Below are positions 40,165 to 47,592 of a DNA stretch of 64,000 nt, in pieces. Position 1 is the stretch's first letter; each line of letters starts with the position of its first letter. Under the pieces are notes generated by a model. That model was not told the DNA's origin and made no database searches. It saw nothing but the letters and a program-made list of their open reading frames with translations. The position numbers and the translations under genes were made by a program. The stretch lies in assembly GCA_041946685.1 (NCBI GenBank), contig JBHGAV010000004.1:1-64000 (forward strand), in the 5' to 3' direction. Origin of the DNA: JBHGAV01 sp041946685 (GTDB taxonomy: Bacteria; Acidobacteriota; Terriglobia; Bryobacterales; Bryobacteraceae).

Positions 40165-42024
40165 ATGCCGTACCGGACGCACTTGATGGTTTGCGCGGGA
40201 ACGGGTTGCGTTTCTAATCGCTCCTTGGAGGTCAGAGGCGCTCTCGAAAAGGAGATCCAGATGAGGGGACTGGAAGAGGAGGTCCGGATCGTTACCACCG
40301 GCTGCAATGGCTTCTGCGGCGCCGGGCCGATCATGGTCGTCCAGCCCGACGGCATCTTCTACCAGCAGCTCACGCCCAAGGACATACCGTACTTCGTGGA
40401 GGAACACCTGCTGAAGGGCCGGCCCATTTCCAAGCACATGTATGTGCCGCCGGAAGCCAAGACCCCGCTCCCCAAGATGTCGGACATCCCCTTCTTCAGC
40501 CGGCAGAGACTGATCGCCTTGCGAAACCGGGGGCTGATTGATCCCGAGAAGATCGATGAGTACATCGCGCGGGACGGCTACACGGCCTTCGTCAAGGCGC
40601 TGACTCAGATGACCCCCGACCAGATCATCCTCGAGATCAAGGCGGCGGGTTTGCGCGGCCGGGGCGGCGCCGGCTTTACTACGGGCGTCAAATGGGATAA
40701 AGTCCGCCGGGCCGAAGGCGAACCGAAATACATCGTCTGCAACGGCGACGAGGGCGATCCCGGCGCTTTCATGGATCGAAGCATCTTCGAGTCGGACCCG
40801 CACGCCGTCATCGAGGGCATGCTTATCGGCGCGCGAGCGATGGGGGCCCGTTACGGCGTGGTCTACATCCGCAACGAATATCCGCTGGCACTCCAGCGGA
40901 TCCTGATCGCCATTGATCAGGCGCGCGACTACGGTCTGCTCGGGGAGAACATCTTCGACTCAGGCTTCGACTTTGACCTCTCGGTGGCCCGGGGCGCGGG
41001 AGCGTTCGTGTGCGGGGAAGAGACTGCCCTGATTTCCTCCGTGGAGGGACGCTTGGGAGACCCGAGGGCGCGGCCGCCGTATCCGGCCGAGCGCGGCCTG
41101 TTCGGCCAGCCCACCTGCATAAACAACGTCGAGACGTGGGTGAATGTGCCGCCGATCATCAACAACGGTGCGGCCTGGTACCGGAAGATCGGCACGGAAA
41201 CGAGCAAGGGCACCAAGGTGTTTTCCCTGGTGGGCAAGGTCATGAATACGGGCCTGGTAGAAGTCCCTATGGGGATCACGCTGCGCGAACTGGTCTATGA
41301 GATCGGCGGCGGCATACCCGGGGGCAAGAGATTCAAAGCCGTCCAGACGGGGGGGCCGTCGGGGGGGTGCATCCCGGCCGGCATGATGGACCAGCCCATC
41401 GTTTATGAGACCGGCGCCGAGAGACGGGAGCGCGCCGAAATGCTGGACCTGCCCATCGACTACGAGAGCCTCACCGAGGTCGGCTCGATGATGGGCTCCG
41501 GCGGGCTCGTGGTGATGGACGAAGAGACGTGCATGGTGGATGTGGCGCGGTACTTCCTGAGCTTCACCCAGGACGAGTCCTGCGGGGCCTGCACTCCCTG
41601 CCGGGAAGGGACCAAGCTGATGCTGGAAATCCTGACCAGGATCACCGACGGCCACGGAACCATGGAGGATCTGGCCACGCTCGAAGATCTCGCCCGCATC
41701 GTGAAGGAAACCTCGCTGTGCGGGCTTGGAAGGACGGCGCCCAATCCCGTCCTGACCACCTTGCGCTATTTCCGCGATGAGTACCTCGTTCATATCGAAG
41801 CGCACAAATGCCCGGCCCACGTCTGCCGGCAGCTCAACGTCTACCGTATCGACCCTGAAGTCTGCGTTCAGCGCGGGCACGGCTGCGGCGTCTGCAAGCG
41901 GGAGTGCCCGGAGAAGGCCATTTTTGGCGAAAAGAATCAACCTCACCGGGTGGACGCCGGCCTGTGCCGGAAATGCGGGGTGTGCGTGGACGTTTGCCAC
42001 TTCGACGCGGTGATCGTCGAGTAG
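40165..42024 (+). CDS. hndC: NuoF/HndC-like NAD(P)H-oxidising flavoprotein
   Basis: The 619-residue protein has four parts: an N-terminal thioredoxin-like [2Fe-2S] domain (CAGTGCVSNRS, CNGFCGAGP); the 51-kDa FMN/NAD core (GLRGRGGAGFTTGVKWDKVR, NGDEGDPGAFMDR, GAGAFVCGEETALISS); an SLBB domain; and the [4Fe-4S] motif ESCGACTPCREG. A C-terminal two-cluster ferredoxin (CGVCKRECP, CRKCGVCVDVCH) is added, as in HndC and HydB. This is the NAD(P)H site and, by analogy, a possible flavin where electrons are bifurcated. A GGAGGAGG site precedes ATG 40165. Confidence 0.92.
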   Translation: MPYRTHLMVCAGTGCVSNRSLEVRGALEKEIQMRGLEEEVRIVTTGCNGFCGAGPIMVVQPDGIFYQQLTPKDIPYFVEEHLLKGRPISKHMYVPPEAKTPLPKMSDIPFFSRQRLIALRNRGLIDPEKIDEYIARDGYTAFVKALTQMTPDQIILEIKAAGLRGRGGAGFTTGVKWDKVRRAEGEPKYIVCNGDEGDPGAFMDRSIFESDPHAVIEGMLIGARAMGARYGVVYIRNEYPLALQRILIAIDQARDYGLLGENIFDSGFDFDLSVARGAGAFVCGEETALISSVEGRLGDPRARPPYPAERGLFGQPTCINNVETWVNVPPIINNGAAWYRKIGTETSKGTKVFSLVGKVMNTGLVEVPMGITLRELVYEIGGGIPGGKRFKAVQTGGPSGGCIPAGMMDQPIVYETGAERRERAEMLDLPIDYESLTEVGSMMGSGGLVVMDEETCMVDVARYFLSFTQDESCGACTPCREGTKLMLEILTRITDGHGTMEDLATLEDLARIVKETSLCGLGRTAPNPVLTTLRYFRDEYLVHIEAHKCPAHVCRQLNVYRIDPEVCVQRGHGCGVCKRECPEKAIFGEKNQPHRVDAGLCRKCGVCVDVCHFDAVIVE

Positions 42025-42033
42025 GAGCCAGAC

Positions 42034-43797
42034 ATGATCAGCGTGACTATAGACGGCATGTCAGCCCAGGTTCAGGAGGGGACCATGATCCTCCAGGCCG
42101 CCAGACTGCTGAATGTCAAGATTCCCACCCTCTGCTACCACCCGATGCTGCGGCCTTTCGGAGCCTGCCGGCTATGCGTGGTCGAGCTGCATCGGAAAGC
42201 GGGCTACGAAGTGGCCACCGCCTGCAACACTCCCTGCCAGGAGGGCATGGTCGTCGTGACCGACACGCCGCACCTGCTCATGGCCCGGCGGCTGGTGCTG
42301 GAATTGATGCTGGCCCGGTGGCCGAACGTGCCGGTGCTGCGAAAGCTGGCCGAGGATTTGGGTCTTGAGCGGCCGCGGTTCGCTAGTGCGCTTCGCGACG
42401 AACGCGAGGACGCCTGCATCCTCTGCCTGCGCTGCGTGCACATCTGCGACGAGGTCGTGGGGGCCTGCGCCATCGGTTTCGAGGACCGCGGAGTCAACCG
42501 CGAGGTGGTCACTCCGTTCCATCGGGAGTCGGAGAGCTGCATTGCCTGTGGAGCCTGTGCCCACGTTTGCCCCACATCCCACATCAAGTTCGAGCCCGAG
42601 GACTACCGGGGTAAACCGGCCGAGTTCCTCCTGGGGCCGAATACGGCGATCTACATGCCGACGGCGCAAGCTGTGCCAAAGGTGCCAAGCATCGACCGGG
42701 AGGCCTGCATCCACTTCAAGACGGGCACCTGCCGCAAGTGCGCCGAGGTCTGCGAGCCGGGAGCGGTCAATCACGAGATGCAGGACCAGGAGATCGAGCT
42801 GGACGTCGGGCAGATCCTGGTGGCCACGGGCTTCGATCTGTTTGCCGCGGACCCGATGCCACAATACGGTTACGGGAGGCTGGACAACGTTTACACCGGC
42901 CTCGACATCGAGAGGATGTTGAACTCGACCGGTCCTACTGCGGGCAGGGTGCTGCTGAAGAATGGCCAGGCGCCCCGCGCCGTCGGCATCATCCACTGCA
43001 TCGGCTCGCGCGACGAAAACCACCACCGCTATTGTTCGCGGGTTTGTTGCATGTACGCCCTGAAGTTCGCTCATCTGATCAAGGAGCGCACCGAAGCGGA
43101 GGTGTACAACTTCTACATCGACATTCGGGCCTTCGGGAAGGGCTACGAGGAGTTCTATTCGCGGGTGCTGCACGAGGGCGTCAACGTCATTCGCGGGAAG
43201 GTCGCCGAGGTGGTTCAGGCAGGCTGGTCGAAGCAGGAGGAAGGCACTCTGCTCATCCGCTGCGAGGACACCCTCATCGGGCGGTTCCGCGAGATCCCCG
43301 TCGACATGGTGGTGCTCTGCAACGCCATCGAGCCGCGGCAGGATGCGGACCAGGTAGCTCGATTGTTCGGGATGAGCCGAAGCCCCGACGGGTTCTTCCT
43401 GGAACGTCACCCCAAGCTCGATCCAGTGGCCACGTCCACCGACGGGCTGTTTGTGGCCGGTTGTGCGCAGGGGCCGAAAGACATACCCGACTCGGTGGCG
43501 CAATCGGCCGCGGCCGCCGCGCGGATGCTGGCCACCATCTCAAAAGGCGTGGTCGAGATTGATCCGGTGCGGGCGGAAATCGACGAGGCTCTCTGCAGCG
43601 GCTGCCGGATCTGCAATGCGCTCTGCCCGTATATGGCTATCAGCTATCTGGAGGAGAAGAACGTGTCGCAGGTCAATTCGACCGTCTGCAAAGGGTGCGG
43701 GACCTGCGTGGCAGCCTGTCCGGCGGGGGCCATCACTGGCCACGGCTTCAGCGACAGCCAGATTTACGCGGAGATGGAAGGTGTAATGGCGATCTAG
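42034..43797 (+). CDS. NuoG-like ferredoxin module fused to the HdrA C-terminal half
   Basis: Residues 1-190 resemble the N terminus of NuoG/HndD: a [2Fe-2S] ferredoxin (CYHPMLRPFGACRLCVVE, then CNTPC) and two [4Fe-4S] motifs (CILCLRCVHICDE, CIACGACAHVCP). The usual His-Cys3 cluster segment between them is missing (ARWPNVPVLRKLAEDLG stands in its place). From about 205 the protein is HdrA from its inserted ferredoxin onward: AVPKVPSIDREAC, CRKCAEVCEPGAVNHE, ILVATGFDLF, GIIHCIGSRDENHHRYCSR, GLFVAGCAQGPKDIPDS, ending with ferredoxin motifs CSGCRICNALCP and CKGCGTCVAACP. It supplies the part absent from the HdrA half at 34630. It probably takes electrons from the NuoEF-like subunits into the HdrA flavin. 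Confidence 0.88.
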   Translation: MISVTIDGMSAQVQEGTMILQAARLLNVKIPTLCYHPMLRPFGACRLCVVELHRKAGYEVATACNTPCQEGMVVVTDTPHLLMARRLVLELMLARWPNVPVLRKLAEDLGLERPRFASALRDEREDACILCLRCVHICDEVVGACAIGFEDRGVNREVVTPFHRESESCIACGACAHVCPTSHIKFEPEDYRGKPAEFLLGPNTAIYMPTAQAVPKVPSIDREACIHFKTGTCRKCAEVCEPGAVNHEMQDQEIELDVGQILVATGFDLFAADPMPQYGYGRLDNVYTGLDIERMLNSTGPTAGRVLLKNGQAPRAVGIIHCIGSRDENHHRYCSRVCCMYALKFAHLIKERTEAEVYNFYIDIRAFGKGYEEFYSRVLHEGVNVIRGKVAEVVQAGWSKQEEGTLLIRCEDTLIGRFREIPVDMVVLCNAIEPRQDADQVARLFGMSRSPDGFFLERHPKLDPVATSTDGLFVAGCAQGPKDIPDSVAQSAAAAARMLATISKGVVEIDPVRAEIDEALCSGCRICNALCPYMAISYLEEKNVSQVNSTVCKGCGTCVAACPAGAITGHGFSDSQIYAEMEGVMAI

Positions 43798-43815
43798 AAC
43801 GGAAAGGAGGCGGGG

Positions 43816-44286
43816 ATGGTGACCGGGGATCAGAGCAAGTTCGAGCCTCGAATCGTCGGCTTCTTGTGCAACTGGTGCTCATACACCGGCGCCGACCTGG
43901 CGGGAGTGAGCCGCATGAAATCGGCGCCAAATCTGAGGTGCCTTCGCGTCATGTGCAGCGGGCGGGTGGATCCGTCTTTTGTGCTTCGCGCTTTCCAGCT
44001 CGGCGCCGACGGAGTCCTGGTGGCCGGTTGCCATCCTGGCGACTGCCACTATCAGGAGGGCAACTTTAAGGCGCTCCGCCGCGTGTCACTGCTGAAGCGG
44101 CTCTTGCGGGACTTCGGCGTCGACCAGCGCCGTGTGCGACTGGAGTGGATCTCCGCCAGCGAGGCAGAGAAGTTCGCCCGGGTCTCCCGAGAGTTCACCG
44201 AGGAGATCCGCGCACTGGGCCCGCTGGCGCTCGACAGTATCGTCGTCCCGGCTCCTGAGGCTGCCGACTTGGAGGTCGCGGTATGA
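43816..44286 (+). CDS. mvhD: MvhD-like [2Fe-2S] electron-transfer subunit
   Basis: The 156-residue protein matches MvhD/FrhD-type delta subunits: FLCNWCSYTGADLAG, RVMCSGRVDP, GADGVLVAGCHPGDCHY with the [2Fe-2S] cysteines, and WISASEAEKFARV. MvhD links the [NiFe] hydrogenase small subunit to HdrA. An AAAGGAGG site precedes ATG 43816; the end overlaps the mvhG start by 4 bp, so hydrogenase and Hdr parts are translationally coupled through it. No in-frame UGA (selenocysteine) is present. Confidence 0.92.
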   Translation: MVTGDQSKFEPRIVGFLCNWCSYTGADLAGVSRMKSAPNLRCLRVMCSGRVDPSFVLRAFQLGADGVLVAGCHPGDCHYQEGNFKALRRVSLLKRLLRDFGVDQRRVRLEWISASEAEKFARVSREFTEEIRALGPLALDSIVVPAPEAADLEVAV

Positions 44287-45251
44287 GCAAGCCCAAGCTG
44301 GCGTTGTACTGGGCGGCAAGTTGCGGCGGTTGCGAGATCGCCGTCCTGGATGTCGAGGAGAGAATCCTGGATGTGGCTGCTTTCTTCGACATTGTCTTCT
44401 GGCCCTGCGCCATGGACTTCAAGTACAAGGACGTGGAGGCCATGGCGGATGGCAGCATTGATCTCACCCTTTTCAACGGCGCCATCCGGACCAGCGAGAA
44501 CGAGTCCATGGCACACCTGTTGCGGAGGAAATCGAAGCTGCTCGTGGCGTTCGGTTCCTGCGCCATGGATGGATGCATCCCGGGCCTCGCGAACCTTACC
44601 ACCAAAGAACAGATTCTTCGGTTCGCCTACCACGATTCTCCTTCCACGCTGAACGCCGACGGCGTGCGCCCCACGTCCCGAGTTGCGGTGCCGGAAGGAG
44701 AGCTGGAGATCCCCGAGTTCTATGAGTCGGTGCGTACCCTGGGCCAGGTGGCGCCGGTGGACTACTTCATACCCGGCTGCCCGCCCCAGGCTCCCCAGAT
44801 CGTCTCCGTGATGGCAGCCATCATGCAAGGAGCCCAGCTTCCGCCCCGCGGCGCGGTGCTCGGAGCCGGAGAAAAGACCTGCTGCGATGAGTGCGGCCGC
44901 ACCCGAAACGAGAAACGCATCAAGCGATTCTTTCGCTTCTGGGAGGTCGAAGCAAAGTGGGACGAGTGCTTGCTGGACCAGGGCGTCATTTGCATGGGGC
45001 CCGCGACCCGCAGCGGTTGCGGCGCCCTCTGCGTCAAGGCCAACATGCCCTGCCGGGGCTGCTACGGAGCCGCCCCCAACGTCGTGGATCAGGGCGTCAA
45101 GATGATCAGCGCTCTGAGCAGCGTCATCGATTCGCAGGAGCCCGCCGAGATCGAAGGCATCCTCGACCAGATAACCGACCCGGCCGGAACCTTCTACCGG
45201 TTCAGCGTGCCCCGCTCCACGTTGTACCGCAAGCAGGTTTCGTCGCGTTGA
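44283..45251 (+). CDS. mvhG: [NiFe] hydrogenase small subunit, F420-non-reducing (MvhG) type
   Basis: The 322-residue subunit has the proximal-cluster motif ASCGGCEIAVLD, then GSCAMDGCIPG, IPGCPPQAPQIV, and later cluster ligands (CCDECGRTRNEK, CMGPATRSGCGALC, MPCRGCYGAAPN). It lacks a twin-arginine signal, so it is cytoplasmic, as expected for group 3c hydrogenases. It contacts MvhD and the large subunit MvhA, encoded 12 bp downstream. Confidence 0.93.
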   Translation: MSKPKLALYWAASCGGCEIAVLDVEERILDVAAFFDIVFWPCAMDFKYKDVEAMADGSIDLTLFNGAIRTSENESMAHLLRRKSKLLVAFGSCAMDGCIPGLANLTTKEQILRFAYHDSPSTLNADGVRPTSRVAVPEGELEIPEFYESVRTLGQVAPVDYFIPGCPPQAPQIVSVMAAIMQGAQLPPRGAVLGAGEKTCCDECGRTRNEKRIKRFFRFWEVEAKWDECLLDQGVICMGPATRSGCGALCVKANMPCRGCYGAAPNVVDQGVKMISALSSVIDSQEPAEIEGILDQITDPAGTFYRFSVPRSTLYRKQVSSR

Positions 45252-45263
45252 CAGGAGGACGGC

Positions 45264-46733
45264 ATGCGGAAGGTAGTCATCGACCCCATCACCCGGCTGG
45301 AGGGTCACGGCAAAATCATCATCTTTCTCAATGACGAGGGAGAGGTGGCCAACTGCTATTTCCAGGTGCCAGAACTGAGAGGCTTCGAGCAGTTCTGCGT
45401 GGGTCGCCCGGTCGAGGAGATGCCGCGGATCACCACCCGCATCTGCGGCGTGTGTCCCGAGGCGCACCACATGGCCAGCGTCAAAGCCTGTGACGCCGTC
45501 TTCAACGTTGACCCTCCGCCGGCGGCCAAGAAACTGCGGGAACTGTTGTACTCGGCGTTCTTCGTCGGCGATCACACGCTGCACTTCTACGCCCTCGGAG
45601 GACCTGATTTTGTGGCGGGTCCCGATGCGCCGCCAGCCGAGCGGAACATCCTGGGCGTGGTGGCGAAGGTGGGGCTCGAGGCGGGCAAGAAAGTGATCGA
45701 GCTTCGCAAGCGAGCCCAGCGCGTGGTGTCACTGATCGGCGGCAAGGCAATCCATCCCGTTACCGCTCTTCCCGGCGGACTGGCCAAACCACTTACCGCG
45801 GAAGAACGGGACGAGATCGTTGAACACACAAAGTACTTCGTCGAGTTCGCAAAATTCACGCTCGGAATCGTTGACGCCGTGGTCTTGAAGAACCCCGCAT
45901 ACGTGGAGATGATTCTGAGCGACGCCTACACACACCGTGTCTACTCCATGGGGACCGTTGACGCCCGTAATAGGGTTAATTTCTACGACGGTCACGTCCG
46001 GGTGGTCGATCCGGAAGGGAAAGAACTGGTGAAATTCCCGCCGCGTGACTACTTGACTGTTCTTTCTGAGCACGTTGAACCCTGGACGTACTTGAAGTTC
46101 CCCTTTCTGAAGCAGGTGGGCTGGAAAGGTCTTGCGGACGGCAAGGATTCCGGTGTCTACCGGGCCACACCGCTTTCCCGTCTGAACGCCGCCGACGGGA
46201 TGGCGACGCCGCTGGCTCAGGAGCAGTACGAGCGCATGTACGGCACCCTGGGCGGCAAGCCGGTTCACCAGACACTTGCCACGCATTGGGCGAGGGTGAT
46301 TGAGATCATGTACGCCGCCGAACGGGCGGCCGAGTTGGCCCGTGATGAGGAGATTGTCAGCGACCGGATAAGGGCTATTCCGACCGCTGCTCCGACCGAA
46401 GGCGTCGGCTGCGTGGAGGCTCCCCGCGGGACCCTGTACCACCATTACACGACGGACGAGCGCGGCATCCTGACGAAGGTGAACCTCATCGTGGGTACTA
46501 CGAACAACCACGCGCCGATCGCCATGTCGATCAAGAAGGCGGCTCAGGGCCTGATTCGCCGGGGGACAGAAATCAGCGATGGGCTCCTGAATCGTATTGA
46601 GATGGCTTTTCGCGCCTATGATCCGTGTTTTGCCTGCGCCACGCATTCCTTGCGGGGGAAGATGCCGCTAGAGGTGCAGGTCTTCGATTCGCATGGAAAC
46701 CTGCTGGCCTCGCGGAAACGGGGCGCGGCGTAG
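45264..46733 (+). CDS. mvhA: [NiFe] hydrogenase large subunit, F420-non-reducing (MvhA) type
   Basis: The 489-residue catalytic subunit binds the Ni-Fe(CN)2CO centre with Cys61 and Cys64 in RICGVCPEAHH and Cys455 and Cys458 in DPCFACATH. A tail of about 28 residues after His461 would be removed by a maturation protease. The N-terminal VIDPITRLEGHGKI and GTTNNHAPIAMSIKKAAQ are usual for group 3 enzymes. It oxidises or forms H2 for the Hdr-Hnd assembly. No hyp maturation genes or protease lie in this window, so they must be elsewhere. AGGAGG precedes ATG 45264. Confidence 0.94.
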   Translation: MRKVVIDPITRLEGHGKIIIFLNDEGEVANCYFQVPELRGFEQFCVGRPVEEMPRITTRICGVCPEAHHMASVKACDAVFNVDPPPAAKKLRELLYSAFFVGDHTLHFYALGGPDFVAGPDAPPAERNILGVVAKVGLEAGKKVIELRKRAQRVVSLIGGKAIHPVTALPGGLAKPLTAEERDEIVEHTKYFVEFAKFTLGIVDAVVLKNPAYVEMILSDAYTHRVYSMGTVDARNRVNFYDGHVRVVDPEGKELVKFPPRDYLTVLSEHVEPWTYLKFPFLKQVGWKGLADGKDSGVYRATPLSRLNAADGMATPLAQEQYERMYGTLGGKPVHQTLATHWARVIEIMYAAERAAELARDEEIVSDRIRAIPTAAPTEGVGCVEAPRGTLYHHYTTDERGILTKVNLIVGTTNNHAPIAMSIKKAAQGLIRRGTEISDGLLNRIEMAFRAYDPCFACATHSLRGKMPLEVQVFDSHGNLLASRKRGAA

Positions 46734-46834
46734 ATCTTGGGGGGACAGTCATCTCGGGTTCGGGCGGCCTGAGCCATGGTGAAGACAAGGAGGCGGGTCC
46801 GGCGGGCCAGAGCCGGGAACAGAGGGAGGGAGTG

Positions 46835-47290
46835 ATGGGACTGAGCGTAGCGGAGGCCCTGCGCGGGCTCCCATTCGTCGAGGAAATGGAACCTGGTCAG
46901 GTCGACAGGCTTGCGGCAATGGCCAAAGAGCTGGGTTACGAGAAGGATCAGGTCATCTTTCGTGAAGGAGATGCTCAGAAACGCCTCTTCATCGTCGTCT
47001 CAGGGAAAGTGGCGTTGGAGACCACGACAGCAAAAGGTGTGTTCCGAGTTCTGACAGTGGAGGAAGGACGGGAACTCGGATGGTCGTCCCTCGTAGCGAG
47101 TACTCGCAGCCATTTCCGGGCACGGGCCCAGGAACGGGTCACTGTACTGGCATTCGAAGCCGCCGATCTCGAGAAGGCCTGCCGAGACGATCCGGTGTTT
47201 GGCTGCAGGCTGTTGAGACGGCTCGTGCGCGTTGTTTCGGATCGGCTGGAAGCCATGAGAATCCACTTTGTCGATCTCTACAACCTGTGA
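46835..47290 (+). CDS. Cyclic-nucleotide-binding-fold protein without DNA-binding domain
   Basis: The 151-residue protein is a single cNMP-binding beta-roll (FREGDAQKRLFIVVSGKVAL, LTVEEGRELGWSSLVAST, RARAQERVTVLAFE) with a C-terminal helix and no Crp-type helix-turn-helix. The phosphate-binding cassette normally reads FGE-x2-L; here LGWSSL replaces the glutamate by Trp, so classic cAMP binding is unlikely. Such small proteins occur at the end of hydrogenase and redox operons and may sense another ligand or support assembly. ATG 46835 has AGGGAGGGAG. It is the last gene of the operon, 101 bp after mvhA. Confidence 0.75.
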   Translation: MGLSVAEALRGLPFVEEMEPGQVDRLAAMAKELGYEKDQVIFREGDAQKRLFIVVSGKVALETTTAKGVFRVLTVEEGRELGWSSLVASTRSHFRARAQERVTVLAFEAADLEKACRDDPVFGCRLLRRLVRVVSDRLEAMRIHFVDLYNL

Positions 47291-47507
47291 GATGTCTGGC
47301 GGCTTCCGATCCGTTGACTTCTGCTAGACTACCGCCGCCTCGATGGTTCCCTTTTGCTACAGCCTTGACACCTTCCGCCCAACACTCACAGACTTCGTGC
47401 CCAATGTTGCCCGTTCTGTTCCACTTCGAGCAGACAAACTTCGACGAGCCTAGTTGGGCTAATGGAACAGGCTCTCAGTTTTGGGTGGGTGTGAGTGATT
47501 GACACTA

Positions 47508-47583
47508 TGGTGGCCAGGGACGGAATTGAACCGCCGACGCCAGCCTTTTCAGGGCTGCGCTCTACCAACTGAGCTACCTGGCC
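47508..47583 (-). tRNA. tRNA-Phe (GAA)
   Basis: On the minus strand the sequence folds as a tRNA. The acceptor stem GGCCAGG/CCTGGCC is followed by discriminator A and an encoded CCA. The D-arm contains AGCTCAGTTGGTAGAGC. The anticodon stem CAGCC/GGCTG encloses loop CTGAAAA, so the anticodon is GAA (phenylalanine). The T-loop is GGTTCAATTCC. Length is 76 bases. The 217 bp beyond its 3' end (47291-47507) show no gene, integrase or repeat of the tRNA end. Confidence 0.95.
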
Positions 47584-47592
47584 ACAGCCACC

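Noticed and set aside
43816..44286. Selenocysteine-containing (BamF-like) MvhD
   Set aside because: No in-frame TGA is present; the ligand positions are ordinary cysteines.
32370..47290. Class II benzoyl-CoA reductase (Bam) operon
   Set aside because: It shares Hdr-, MvhD- and NuoEF-like subunits with Bam, but there is no tungsten BamB or BamC, while a full [NiFe] hydrogenase is present.
47291..47583. tRNA-Phe as an integration site of a genomic island
   Set aside because: No integrase gene and no direct repeat of the tRNA 3' end were found nearby in the window.
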